Below are positions 1 through 8,312 of a stretch of 64,000 nucleotides of DNA, one piece after another. Source of the stretch: Marinobacter sp. JH2 (GTDB lineage Bacteria; Pseudomonadota; Gammaproteobacteria; Pseudomonadales; Oleiphilaceae). Position 1 is the stretch's first letter, and each line of letters starts with the position of its first letter. The stretch spans positions 3,100,001-3,164,000 of the forward strand of contig NZ_CP037934.1 in assembly GCF_004353225.1 (NCBI RefSeq). The letters are read 5' to 3'. The position numbers and the translations under genes are program-made. Under the pieces are notes generated by a model that was not told where the DNA came from, did not search any database, and saw only the letters and a program-made list of their open reading frames with translations.

Positions 1-276
1 ACCGCGTTCGAGATAGACGCCCGTTGGTTGGTGGAAGCGGCCTCCCGCCGTCAAAAATGGCTGGATCAGGCCCAGAGCCTGAACCTGTACATGGCCGAAC
101 CCAGCGGTAAAAAACTGGACGAGCTGTACCAGCTGGCGTGGGAACGGGGCCTGAAAACCACTTATTACCTGCGCTCCCTGGGTGCCACCGGCGTGAACGA
201 ACAAGCCGCCCCGGTAGCCGCGCCGCAGCCACAAGTGTGCAGCATCGACGAACCCGACTGCGAAGCCTGTCAGTAA
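1..276 (+). CDS. nrdA: Ribonucleoside-diphosphate reductase class Ia, large subunit, C-terminal end (5' truncated)
   Basis: The reading frame is open from the first base of the window, so only the last 91 codons are present. The visible part includes the segment [13 protein letters not shown] and ends in [14 protein letters not shown]-terminal tail with a cysteine pair (here CEAC) is the swinging-arm dithiol that class Ia NrdA uses to re-reduce its active-site disulfide after turning NDPs into dNDPs. The next gene, 28 bases downstream, is nrdB, the usual operon order. The fragment is too short to judge the allosteric or active sites. The identification is firm because of the tail and the partner gene. 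Confidence 0.93.
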   Translation, partial: TAFEIDARWLVEAASRRQKWLDQAQSLNLYMAEPSGKKLDELYQLAWERGLKTTYYLRSLGATGVNEQAAPVAAPQPQVCSIDEPDCEACQ

Positions 277-304
277 CCACTTACTTATTCAGAGAGGCAT
301 AACG

Positions 305-1363
305 ATGTTGAATTGGGACGACGAATCCAAGCCAAAAAACACGCCCGCTGCTGACAGCAGCGTGGCGCCGGTAAACGTTGACGATAAACGTGTGATCAAC
401 GGCGAAACCGACGTAAACCAGTTGGCACCGTTCAAATACCCGTGGGCTTGGGAGTTCTTCATGAACGCCAACAAAAACCACTGGACGCCGCTGGACGTGA
501 ACATGGCGCAAGACGTTCACGACTACCACCACCGCCTGAACCCGGCGGAAAAGCATGTGTTCGAAAACGTGCTGGCCTACCTGACCACCTCCGACATTCT
601 GGCCATGCGCAACATCGGCCTGGCGGTGATGGAGAAAATGACCGCGCCGGAACTGCAAATCTACCAAGCGCGCCAAGTGTACGAAGAGGCCCTGCACACC
701 TGGACCTACCAGCACTGCATTGAAACCCTGAACCTGGACCAAAGCGAAATCTACAACCGCTACCGCGTGGTGCCGCAGATCAACGCTAAAATCCAAATGG
801 CTAACCGCCGGTTGGATGCCGCCATGCGCCCCGACATCAACCTGCGCAACAAAGACGATCTGCAAGAATTCGTCATGTCGTACCTGTTCTTTGCAGCGGT
901 GTTTGAAGGTTGTTGGTTCTACAACGGCTTCAGCCCGATCTTTGCCTTGCAACGCCGCGGCTTGATGCGCGGCACCGGTGAGCAGTTCCAGTACATCCTG
1001 CGCGACGAAGCCATGCATTTCGCCTTCGGCCTGAAAGTGGTCAACCAGATACTGGAAGAAGAAAACATCAGCCTGGACCCCAAAGCGGTGCGCGAGATGT
1101 GGGAAGAGTCCGCAGCCGCCGAACACGACTACGCCAACTACATCCTGCGCGACCCGATACTGGGCTACTCCGCGGAGTACCACACCGAACAATTCCGGTT
1201 TGTGGCCAACCGCCGAGCCCGTACCGTAGGGCTGGAAGAGCCGTTCCCGGGCGCGAAAAACGTCTCGCCCTGGCTGGATGAGCAAGCCACCATGCGCAAA
1301 GAAAAGAACTTCTTTGAGACACGGGTGATTGAGTACCAGACCGGGGCTCAGCTGGAGTGGTGA
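305..1363 (+). CDS. nrdB: Ribonucleoside-diphosphate reductase class Ia, small (radical) subunit NrdB
   Basis: This 352-residue R2 protein houses the di-iron/tyrosyl radical cofactor that starts NDP reduction in NrdA. The metal and radical motif EEALHTWTYQH is at residues 127-137: H131 is a likely iron ligand and Y135, four residues later, matches the spacing of the E. coli radical tyrosine. The second ligand cluster is RDEAMHF. The start is preceded by an AGAGAGG ribosome-binding site at about 291, and the gene follows nrdA by 28 bases, so the two are co-transcribed. The length is within the usual range for the family. The gene converges with the hydrolase at 1404-2006. No clear terminator is seen in the 40-base gap. 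Confidence 0.97.
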   Translation: MLNWDDESKPKNTPAADSSVAPVNVDDKRVINGETDVNQLAPFKYPWAWEFFMNANKNHWTPLDVNMAQDVHDYHHRLNPAEKHVFENVLAYLTTSDILAMRNIGLAVMEKMTAPELQIYQARQVYEEALHTWTYQHCIETLNLDQSEIYNRYRVVPQINAKIQMANRRLDAAMRPDINLRNKDDLQEFVMSYLFFAAVFEGCWFYNGFSPIFALQRRGLMRGTGEQFQYILRDEAMHFAFGLKVVNQILEEENISLDPKAVREMWEESAAAEHDYANYILRDPILGYSAEYHTEQFRFVANRRARTVGLEEPFPGAKNVSPWLDEQATMRKEKNFFETRVIEYQTGAQLEW

Positions 1364-1403
1364 GACCGCGCTGCCGGCTTATTTGCCCACTGGAATAATC
1401 CGG

Positions 1404-2006
1404 TCAGTCAGGGACATCTGCCGCGGAAGGAACCACGGCAGATGGCAAATCCGACAGAGCAGCCAGTGCTGCCTCCTGAACCTGATCCGCCGGAACAACC
1501 TGACCGGAGGCTTTGGAGGGCAGGGCACGGGTTGCTGTGGCAGAGGCCACCACCGTGGGGTTATATCCCAGGGTAAACGCCGCCCGGGCGGTGGAATTCA
1601 CACACATATGCGACATGAACCCGGCCAGGATCAGATTCTGGATGCCCGCTTTTTTCAGTTGCTCGTCCAGATCCGTCTGGGCGAATGAACTGGGAACATT
1701 CTTAGTGATGACCGGCTCGCCTGCCACCGGCGCCACCACATCGGCTATTTGACCAATCGGGGCGTTCAGATCATAGGGTGAGCCTTCACCCGCATCGTGC
1801 TGAATATGAAAAACCGGGCGCCCAGCGGCGCGAAAGCGTTCCAGCAACGCTTTGCATTCCTCCAACGCTGGCTCCACGCCATCAAGCTTCATCACGCCTT
1901 CACGATAGGTATTCTGGGCATCGATAATGACCAGAGCAGAATCGCTGATCGGGCTGGCGGCATTGCCCAAGCCCACGATGTCTCGCAGAGTTGTCAGATC
2001 ACTCAT
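1404..2006 (-). CDS. Isochorismatase-like cysteine hydrolase
   Basis: This 200-residue protein has the isochorismatase-type hydrolase fold. The visible catalytic triad is D29 in LVIIDAQ, K102 in VITKNVPSSF and C135 in SHMCVNSTAR, the D-K-C arrangement of the family, which cleaves amide or vinyl-ether substrates. The cis-peptide region around GFMSHMC is also typical. Members include nicotinamidases, N-carbamoylsarcosine amidases and uncharacterised hydrolases, so the substrate cannot be named. It stands alone on the minus strand, converging with nrdB. The 204 bases upstream (2007-2210) hold no gene I can support. Confidence 0.88.
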   Translation of the reverse strand: MSDLTTLRDIVGLGNAASPISDSALVIIDAQNTYREGVMKLDGVEPALEECKALLERFRAAGRPVFHIQHDAGEGSPYDLNAPIGQIADVVAPVAGEPVITKNVPSSFAQTDLDEQLKKAGIQNLILAGFMSHMCVNSTARAAFTLGYNPTVVASATATRALPSKASGQVVPADQVQEAALAALSDLPSAVVPSAADVPD

Positions 2007-2210
2007 GATGTATCCTTCACTGTTGGCAACCGCCTAAGCCAGTAAGTTGATGGGGTTGCTATGAATAACGGGCTCCAAAGCCCAGCCAAAGAGGCCTATA
2101 TACAGGTACGTTACCGGGCCGCTGGTAGCAAACGAATCGACATAACGGGTGAATTGCCTGCGACTCGGGTATCAGTACTTAAGTTCTGGATCCAGCGAAG
2201 TTTGAAACCA

Positions 2211-3076
2211 TCAACCCAGCGGGCTGCGCACCCCCGCAAAGCCCTGGCCCAGCACGTGGGTATAGATTTGGGTGGTACGCAGGTCTGCGTGGCCGAGTAG
2301 ATCTTGCACGGTACGGATATCGTTGCCGCGTTTTAGAAGTTCCGTGGCGAAGGTATGGCGGAAGGTGTGGCACCCTGCAGGTTTGCCGACTCCGGTTGCA
2401 GTAACCGCCACCTTTATCGCTTTTTGCACTGAACTCGTGTGAATGTGGTGGCGAACTACCTTACCGAAGTCGTTTTTGCACAGACTGTGCGAAGAAAACA
2501 ACCATTGCCAATCCAGAGACATATCTGCACTGGGGTACTTACGGGCAAGCGCAAACGGAAGGCTGACTGGTGTTTGGAGGGAGAGGTCTTTTTCTTTCCA
2601 AGCCTTTCGAATGGAAGCAATCTGCCTTTCTAATTCAGAAATCAGCGTGCTTGGCATGAGCGTTGTTCTGTCTTTTGCGCCTTTACCATCCCGCACAATG
2701 ATGACCTGGTTACTGAAATCAATATCCTTCACTCTTAAACGGCAAGCTTCCATTACCCGCAAGCCAGAACCGTACATGAGCGAAGCTAAAAGGCGATAGG
2801 GTTTTTTGAGGTGTGCGATTATTGCCATAGCCTCATCGTGGGTGAGCACAACGGGCAAGCGCTTTGGTTTTTTTGAGCGGACAACGGAACCGATTTCCCC
2901 GAGGGGGATGTCGAGAACTTTGGCCCCATATCCTTGGGATGCTTTATCTGGTGAAAGCGGATATAAAAACGGATCCAGTACCAATAGGATTTTTCTGTAC
3001 GAATGCTGTAGCGATTAACCCGAATGACCGCGCGAACCTGATCCCGAAGGCGCGGTTGAGGTTGTATGCCGTCCAT
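2211..3076 (-). pseudogene. intI: Integron integrase IntI, inactivated by internal deletion and frameshift
   Basis: Two minus-strand frames together give an integron-type tyrosine recombinase. The first frame (from the ATG at 3076) has RVNRYSIRTEKSYWYWIRFY and HPKDMG, typical of the IntI N-terminal domain. The second (down to 2211) has KKPKRLPVVLTHDEA, GSGLRVMEACRLRV, CHTFRHTFATELLKRG and LGHADLRTTQIYTHV, carrying the R-H-R-H-Y catalytic residues. It also has a WQWLFSSHSL...VRHHIHTSSVQKA insert like the IntI-specific patch. The frames meet near 2925. Against IntI1 and the V. cholerae IntI as I recall them, roughly 33 residues are missing between HPKDMG and AKVLDIPL, so about 100 bases were lost and the frame shifted. 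The integrase is therefore probably non-functional. Cassettes lie to its right, as expected. Confidence 0.9.
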
Positions 3077-3178
3077 GTTGGCGTACCTTTGATTGTAATC
3101 TTTAATGCTGTTTATTTGTACAGTATTATTGGTTTCACGAAAACGAGAAGTCAAGCGATTACGTGGTGGGGCAGCCAA

Positions 3179-3300
3179 AACTGCGCTAACCTGTTGTTAA
3201 AATTGAGACTAGAGGCGCGGCGTGGATATGAAAAAGTGGCATTATCGAGAACGCACTTTTTTGCAATATCGCGGAACGCGGTCTAGTTGCTGTTATGTGC
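3179..3300 (+). other. Putative attI region and junction with cassette 1
   Basis: This stretch lies just upstream of the broken integrase, where attI is expected. It ends in the core box GTTATGTGC at 3292-3300. That box is the exact reverse complement of GCACATAAC at 5159-5167, the R'' box of the next attC. In integrons the first bases of an inserted cassette pair with its own R'' box, so the crossover point is between G3292 and T3293. The rest of attI is not conserved enough between integron classes to delimit by eye. Confidence 0.65.
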
Positions 3301-3325
3301 AAATCGAAGAAGGATCTAATATCCA

Positions 3326-5146
3326 ATGAATGCAGGTGAAATAGGAACAGAAGCTGGACGTATTTTTGAATACAACTTACCTAGCAGTTGGATATTTCGT
3401 AGCCAAGAAGATCAGAACGATTTTGGTATCGATGGTGAAATAGAGCTAAAGGACGAGAATGGCAAGGCTCTAGGAAAAGACAGTGTATTTAAAGTTCAGA
3501 TTAAGGGTGAAGAACACTCTACATATATTAACGAAGGTAAAACTCTCTCGTTCAGCTTAAGAATGGAGCGGCTCAGATATTACTTTGAATTTAAAGTTCC
3601 AGTAATTTTGGTAGTGGTGGAAGTCTCGTCTGAAAAGATATATTGGCTTCCAATCACAAATGATGAAAACCTTAGAGTTAAAGCTGTAAAATCTGAAAAA
3701 AATGAATCAATTCAAGTTCACTTACCAATCGAAAACAATCTAGTTAGAAAAAATGACAATTTGGCAAAGAAAATGCTGAATTCTGTTATTGATTGCTGGG
3801 AATACCTAAATATAAAAGGCTTAAAGGAGTCGATTGATAGATATCCATCTATAAGCCCTTCGTCGCTAAATAAAAAGATCGAAGATATAGGGGATGCCTT
3901 GTTCAAGGCATATCATCAGCAGCTTAACAATCTGCTGTTGGATAAAAACTTCAATGGTGTTTTAAAGAAATCATCTGAGATCTGCCAATCTCCAATTGTT
4001 CCTGCTAAAGATCAATTTGTGGCACTGCTCTACTATTTTCAAGCGTTTCAAATATCACCCTTTACAAATGTAAAGAGAGAAATATTTGAAGAGAATTTTA
4101 AAGTTTGTCACTGGCTTATTAACCTAGCCAGAGAGCAAAAAAGTAGAGTTCATAGATTGATCGCTATAGGTAAGTCGCGCAGGGTTAAATTCAGATTACA
4201 ACTAGATCAGCTTCATGCGACGCATCACTCCGTTGACCACTTTCATAAAGAATCCTTAGAGCATCATATCTTTAATAATCAGACGCAACAGCTATATCGT
4301 GAGTGCTGCCTGTCGTTGCAAAAAATTATTGAGCTATGTAATCGCCTAACGAGAGATAACCAATATCACATTCTTTCCGATCTATTTATTGATTTTTATG
4401 CATCCATTCTAATATTTAGATCCGTTCATGATGCAAGGGGCGCAAAGGAATCAATAGATTTTCTAGAGAACTGGCATAAAAATATGGCTTCTCTAGTAAT
4501 GACATATTGCGTCATTACAAACGATCTTTTTAAAATTGAACGTTTATATTATCTAATCTCGACTTTGCTTAAAGAGGATAAGGAAGCAACCAAAGAAATT
4601 CGTAAGGTTATACTCTCTAGATTGCCCGAATTAGAGGGAGCTCTAGATGATCTGGAAAACGCTGTTTTGGAAGCGAATAAGCATCAAAATTTTTACTCAA
4701 TTAGCATTGAAGAGCAAAAGTCGTATTTTGTTGACATGGCAAAGAATCTTGGAATGGACCCAGACGATCCAGAAAATGAATTTGGCCATATTGTAGACAT
4801 GGGGTTAAAAAATTATGATCCGACCACCATTATGCGAAATTGTGAAAGTTTATTTGTTCATTATCGTCCCGGTGGGATTATAGCTCAATCACTTAGAATG
4901 CATTCTGCTGGTGGGATGCATCTATTAGTTTGTTTAAAACATGGCCATGCTCAAGGAACAGGAAACCTTTTGACCTTGCTATATGATGATTCGGATGGAC
5001 CAAATTTAGGGTATAGTTTTAAGCAACAGAATTGCGATAAGTGCGCTGACTGCCGACCTAGGTCAGAAGATTGGTCTTGGAATTTAAAGTGGTATGAAGC
5101 CGTTATTGAAGAAAATAGAGAGTTTTTAAATAAATATAAATTCTAA
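3326..5146 (+). CDS. DUF4365 domain protein carried by integron cassette 1
   Basis: This 606-residue protein is the only gene of cassette 1. Residues about 1-130 (EIGTEAGRIFEYNLPSSW, DFGIDGEIEL, VFKVQIKGEEHS) match the DUF4365 family. The D...QIK arrangement is reminiscent of a PD-(D/E)xK nuclease core, which is inference. The long middle part is helical with no domain I recognise. The C-terminus has a CDKCADC cysteine cluster. The gene is visibly AT-rich against its neighbours, a sign of transfer. A GAAGAAGG ribosome-binding site lies about 12 bases before the ATG. DUF4365 proteins have been linked to mobile and defence loci, so a phage-defence role is possible but unproven. Confidence 0.8.
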   Translation: MNAGEIGTEAGRIFEYNLPSSWIFRSQEDQNDFGIDGEIELKDENGKALGKDSVFKVQIKGEEHSTYINEGKTLSFSLRMERLRYYFEFKVPVILVVVEVSSEKIYWLPITNDENLRVKAVKSEKNESIQVHLPIENNLVRKNDNLAKKMLNSVIDCWEYLNIKGLKESIDRYPSISPSSLNKKIEDIGDALFKAYHQQLNNLLLDKNFNGVLKKSSEICQSPIVPAKDQFVALLYYFQAFQISPFTNVKREIFEENFKVCHWLINLAREQKSRVHRLIAIGKSRRVKFRLQLDQLHATHHSVDHFHKESLEHHIFNNQTQQLYRECCLSLQKIIELCNRLTRDNQYHILSDLFIDFYASILIFRSVHDARGAKESIDFLENWHKNMASLVMTYCVITNDLFKIERLYYLISTLLKEDKEATKEIRKVILSRLPELEGALDDLENAVLEANKHQNFYSISIEEQKSYFVDMAKNLGMDPDDPENEFGHIVDMGLKNYDPTTIMRNCESLFVHYRPGGIIAQSLRMHSAGGMHLLVCLKHGHAQGTGNLLTLLYDDSDGPNLGYSFKQQNCDKCADCRPRSEDWSWNLKWYEAVIEENREFLNKYKF

Positions 5147-5158
5147 CCCGCTGAAAAT

Positions 5159-5235
5159 GCACATAACAATTTTCTGCACGCGGAAAAATTGCTCGCCACG
5201 CTCCCAATTTTCCGGTGAGCAAGGCGTTAGAGCCC
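5159..5235 (+). other. attC site of cassette 1
   Basis: The R'' box GCACATAAC (5159-5167) is exactly complementary to the start of the cassette, GTTATGTGC at 3292-3300. The R' box GTTAGAG begins at 5226. Between them are inner complementary segments, GGAAAAATTG (5182-5191) and CAATTTTCC (5205-5213), with a one-base bulge. The crossover would fall between G5226 and T5227, giving a cassette of 3293-5226. Confidence 0.85.
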
Positions 5236-5262
5236 ATTTTTTCAAGGAGTTGGAATCGGCAA

Positions 5263-5919
5263 ATGGATTCGCAGAAAATTATTGAGAAGCATAAAAAAAT
5301 CATCGGTGGCAGCCTGCGGCGATCACCGGCCCCACAAGCTCTGGCTCACAACATAGCGAAGTTCCATAAGGCGACCGATGAGCTCGCCACCGCTAGGCTG
5401 AGCGACCCAAATCCCCCAGTGTTTGAATGTAAAAGGGGGTGCAGCCATTGCTGTTCATTGCGAGTTGAAGCGCTTCCGCCGGAGGTTTTTCGCATTGCCA
5501 AGCATCTGCAGGCTCTGGCGCCAGGGACACGAAGTAAATTCGTTCAACGTTTGAAAGAAGCTGCGAGCTACGCTGCTGGCAGAGAGTTTAAATATTACGA
5601 GAATCCTTGCCCCTTTTTATCTGATGCGGGGGAATGTGAAATCTATTCGGTTCGACCTCATAAATGCAGAGCGTACTTTTCTGGCAGTGTTTCCGCTTGC
5701 GTACAAAACAAAGCTGCGATTCAGGATGCAGAGATTCGCAATGCTGAGAACGTTTTGGCAAATGAAGTCATACAGACTTACAAGAAGAAAGGCGTCGTAA
5801 TGCATCCTGTGGAGCTGTCGCAAGGGGTGCTGAAGGTCCTGGAAGATCCTAATATTGAGACTCGATGGACGGCTGGTGATCAGGCTTTTGACTTGTTGCC
5901 AGAGCGCATCATGCTCTAA
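5263..5919 (+). CDS. YkgJ-family cysteine-cluster protein carried by cassette 2
   Basis: This 218-residue protein has the cysteine pattern of the YkgJ (zinc- or iron-chelate-binding) family: CKRGCSHCC near the N-terminus, then NPCPFL, GECEIYSVRP and HKCRAYF. The cysteines probably bind a metal centre, possibly an iron-sulfur cluster; the biochemical role is unknown. I place the start at 5263, where AAGGAG (5244-5249) lies upstream; the longer open frame runs back into the attC of the preceding cassette. The stop codon TAA (5917-5919) lies inside the R'' box of the cassette's own attC, a compact arrangement often seen in cassettes. Confidence 0.85.
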   Translation: MDSQKIIEKHKKIIGGSLRRSPAPQALAHNIAKFHKATDELATARLSDPNPPVFECKRGCSHCCSLRVEALPPEVFRIAKHLQALAPGTRSKFVQRLKEAASYAAGREFKYYENPCPFLSDAGECEIYSVRPHKCRAYFSGSVSACVQNKAAIQDAEIRNAENVLANEVIQTYKKKGVVMHPVELSQGVLKVLEDPNIETRWTAGDQAFDLLPERIML

Positions 5920-5981
5920 CAATGTGGTCAACGGGACGCCAACTACGCTGCGCTCCGTTGCCGCCCATTACCACTGGCGTT
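5913..5981 (+). other. attC site of cassette 2, interrupted by an insertion sequence
   Basis: The R'' box GCTCTAAC (5913-5920) pairs with the cassette start GTTAGAGC at 5226-5233. The arms pair as GTGGT/ACCAC and GGGaCG/CGCCC, with one extra A, the kind of extrahelical base found in attC hairpins. The R' side ends at GGCGTT (5976-5981), where the insertion sequence begins. The missing part of R' resumes at 7819 as GTTAGAACCC. Without the insertion the site would read GGCGTTAGAACCC. Confidence 0.85.
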
Positions 5982-7817
5982 GAGGCTGTAGAAAAACCCT
6001 AAATCGGACCAGTTTTGGTAGCATTGAACAAGCAGACAAGGAGTCGTCGGAATGCCCCGCTTCAAGCACTACAACTACGACCAAGATGCGATGGTCGTGA
6101 TCAATTACCAAGAGCAGCTCCAGCCGGGCACTTTTGAACACGCCGTTCATTATCTGATTGAGCACAAGCTGGATCTGTCGGTGTTTCATCCCAAGTATAA
6201 TAATGACGACACCGGCCGCATGGCCTACGATCCAGCCATTCTTCTGAAGATCATCCTGTTCGCCTATTCGAAAGGCATCACCTCTAGCCGCGAAATTCAG
6301 TGGTGCTGCGAAACCAACATCATTTTTAAAGCACTGTCCTGCGACACCGTTCCGCACTTCACTACCTTGGCCAAGTTCGTTAGCAGCCACGCTGAGGAAA
6401 TCGAAGAGTTGTTCGAACAGGTGTTGCTGGTGTGTCACGAGCAAGGCTTGCTGGGCAACGAACTGTTTGCCATCGACGGCTGCAAAATGACCTCGAATGC
6501 TGCCAAAGAATGGTCTGGCACCTTTAAGGAGTTGGGTGAAAAACGAGACAAGCTGAAGCGGCTGATTCGCCATCATCTGCGTGAACACCACCAACGGGAT
6601 GAGGCCGAAACCGAAGCCCAACTGGATAGGGATATCCGCCGTGCGAAAACCATCCTGTCGCTGGACGAAGCGATGACCAAGGTAGGCCGCTTCCTAAAGA
6701 CGAGCAGCCCAAGGATGGGTCAAGGGAAACGGCGCAAGGAAGTGAAGAGCAACATCACTGATAATGAAAGTGCCAAGATGACCACCAGTAAGGGCACGAT
6801 CCAGGGCTATAACGGCGTGGCCACGGTAGACAAAAAACACCAGGTTATCGTTGATGCCCAGGCCTTCGGGGAAGGACAGGAACATCACACGCTGCAACCC
6901 GTCCTAGAAACGGTCGAAGCTCGCTTTAAGAAGTTGGGCATTGCCGACAATATCTACCAGCAAGGTACTGTCGTTACGGCGGACACGGGCTTCGCCAACG
7001 AAGCGAACATGAAGTATTTGCACGAGCGACAAATCAACGGCTACGTGCCGGACAACAAATTCCGAAGCCGGGACCCCAAGTTCGCGCAGCAGAAAGGCAA
7101 GTACGGAAAACGGCACCAGAATCTGCCCAAAACCGGTTGGAAAAACATCATTCCCGCCAGTGAATTTCAGTTCGATCCGGTCAATCTGACTTGTATTTGT
7201 CCAGCCGGGCAAGAGCTTCATTATGAAGCGACCCGTACGGATGGGAACGGTGTATCCAGAGCACACTTCAAGGGCCGTCTGCTTCAGTGTCGAAACTGCC
7301 CCAAGAAACGCCAATGCATGCAAAACCCCGCTTCGGCCGATCACCGAAAAGGCAGCGGCAGGCAGGTGACGTTTGCACTGGAGCGAAATCGTGGGCCCAA
7401 CTACACCGATTGGATGAAGCACCGGGTAGATAGCCCGCAAGGTAAAGAAATCTACAGCCACCGCATGTCGGTGGTGGAGCCGGTGTTCGGCAATATCGGC
7501 ACAACCAAACGCCTGAACCGTTTTAGCCTGCGTGGAAAGCGAAAAGTTCAGGGGCAATGGCAGCTGTATTGCTTGGTGCATAACATTGAGAAACTGGCGA
7601 ATTATGGGCAGATGGCTGCGTGAACGGAGGAAGGCAATGCGTCCTGAAACGCCCCGGGAACAAGGTTACGAGTGCTTGAACACTGAAATAGCGGGATTGA
7701 GGTCTATAAAGGGCAAACAATCCGGAAACGGGAAGTTGCTGGGCGAACTGACCGGCTAAAACAAACGAGATCGTAGGCGGTGGAATGCTCGCTCATTTTT
7801 GGGTTTTTCTACAGCCT
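5982..7817 (+). mobile_element. IS1182-family insertion sequence
   Basis: The element is bounded by an 18-base perfect terminal inverted repeat: GAGGCTGTAGAAAAACCC at 5982-5999 and its reverse complement at 7801-7818. The flanks share CGTT (5978-5981 and 7818-7821), consistent with a 4-base target duplication in which the last C doubles as the end of the right repeat. It carries one intact transposase gene and about 190 bases of non-coding right end. It inserted exactly in the R' core of the cassette 2 attC. Confidence 0.9.
6052..7623 (+). CDS. IS1182-family transposase
   Basis: This 523-residue DDE transposase begins MPRFKHYNYDQDAMV and has the N-terminal GRMAYDPAILLKIILFAYSKG segment typical of IS1182/IS1380-like enzymes. 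Likely catalytic acidic residues are in FAIDGCKMTSNAAKEWSG and VVTADTGFANEANM, with the C-terminal glutamate in RMSVVEPVFGNIG. A zinc-like cluster CRNCPKKRQC precedes the last segment. The frame is intact, so the element may still be mobile. It excises and reinserts DNA bounded by the terminal repeats at 5982 and 7818. Confidence 0.92.
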   Translation: MPRFKHYNYDQDAMVVINYQEQLQPGTFEHAVHYLIEHKLDLSVFHPKYNNDDTGRMAYDPAILLKIILFAYSKGITSSREIQWCCETNIIFKALSCDTVPHFTTLAKFVSSHAEEIEELFEQVLLVCHEQGLLGNELFAIDGCKMTSNAAKEWSGTFKELGEKRDKLKRLIRHHLREHHQRDEAETEAQLDRDIRRAKTILSLDEAMTKVGRFLKTSSPRMGQGKRRKEVKSNITDNESAKMTTSKGTIQGYNGVATVDKKHQVIVDAQAFGEGQEHHTLQPVLETVEARFKKLGIADNIYQQGTVVTADTGFANEANMKYLHERQINGYVPDNKFRSRDPKFAQQKGKYGKRHQNLPKTGWKNIIPASEFQFDPVNLTCICPAGQELHYEATRTDGNGVSRAHFKGRLLQCRNCPKKRQCMQNPASADHRKGSGRQVTFALERNRGPNYTDWMKHRVDSPQGKEIYSHRMSVVEPVFGNIGTTKRLNRFSLRGKRKVQGQWQLYCLVHNIEKLANYGQMAA

Positions 7818-7839
7818 CGTTAGAACCCAGGAGAAGCCT

Positions 7840-8232
7840 TTGAACAATACCGGAAGTAAACTAATTGTAGTGCTATCGGCAATTGTGTTTGTTGCCTATG
7901 GGTTCGGTTTTGCCTTGGCTCCGGGGTACCTTTCCCAAGTGGTAACAGGTTCGATGCCATCATCGGCATCGGGCCTGATTGACATGCGCGCAACCTATGG
8001 TGGGATGTCAATTGCGGTTGGTGTTTTGCTCCTTTTACTGTCCCGTTCAGACCTGCGCCAAGGACTCATCGGAGTCTTGCTTTTGATGCTGTGCATGGCC
8101 GTTGCACGCGCCTATGGAATCTTGACTGATGGAACGGCAAACACCCTGATGTATGCCTATCTTGTGTTGGAAGTCGCAATCGCATTTACCGCTGGCGTCC
8201 TAGCGGCGCGGGCTGGGAGAAATGGCCTCTAA
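7840..8232 (+). CDS. DUF4345-type membrane protein (cassette 3)
   Basis: This 130-residue protein has about four hydrophobic segments: LIVVLSAIVFVAYGFGF, ISVAVGVLLLLL-like, LIGVLLLMLCMAVA and YLVLEVAIAFTAGVLA. Length and pattern match the DUF4345 family of small integral membrane proteins of unknown function. The start is TTG at 7840, preceded by AGGAGA (7829-7834). The longer open frame reaches back through the IS end and is rejected. The ribosome-binding site sits just after the resumed attC core GTTAGAACCC, so this is the first gene of the cassette that follows the IS. Confidence 0.75.
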   Translation: MNNTGSKLIVVLSAIVFVAYGFGFALAPGYLSQVVTGSMPSSASGLIDMRATYGGMSIAVGVLLLLLSRSDLRQGLIGVLLLMLCMAVARAYGILTDGTANTLMYAYLVLEVAIAFTAGVLAARAGRNGL

Positions 8233-8247
8233 TACAGCGTTATGCAC
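8231..8247 (+). other. Possible attC remnant between the two genes of cassette 3
   Basis: Just after the DUF4345 gene is CTCTAATAC followed by AGCGTTATGCAC. The second part (GTTATGCAC, 8239-8247) resembles an R' core box and the first an R'' box, but the stem between them is missing. This could be a collapsed attC that once separated two cassettes. It is weak evidence, as no partner GTGCATAAC is found downstream. Confidence 0.3.
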
Positions 8248-8312
8248 AGAGAGATCGGTTACTATGCCTGAGCTAATCGTAAGCCATCAAAGGCAGATGC
8301 CGGGAATCTGAT

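Noticed and set aside
281..1285. A 334-codon open frame on the minus strand opposite nrdB
   Set aside because: It is the antisense shadow of a strongly conserved gene; its product is rich in histidine, valine and phenylalanine with no domain.
2007..2210. Possible gene or attI between the hydrolase and intI
   Set aside because: Only short frames without ribosome-binding sites are present, and attI must lie on the other side of intI, next to the cassettes.
7780..7839. Longer start for the DUF4345 gene
   Set aside because: It would begin inside the IS right end; a TTG with AGGAGA directly upstream lies at 7840.
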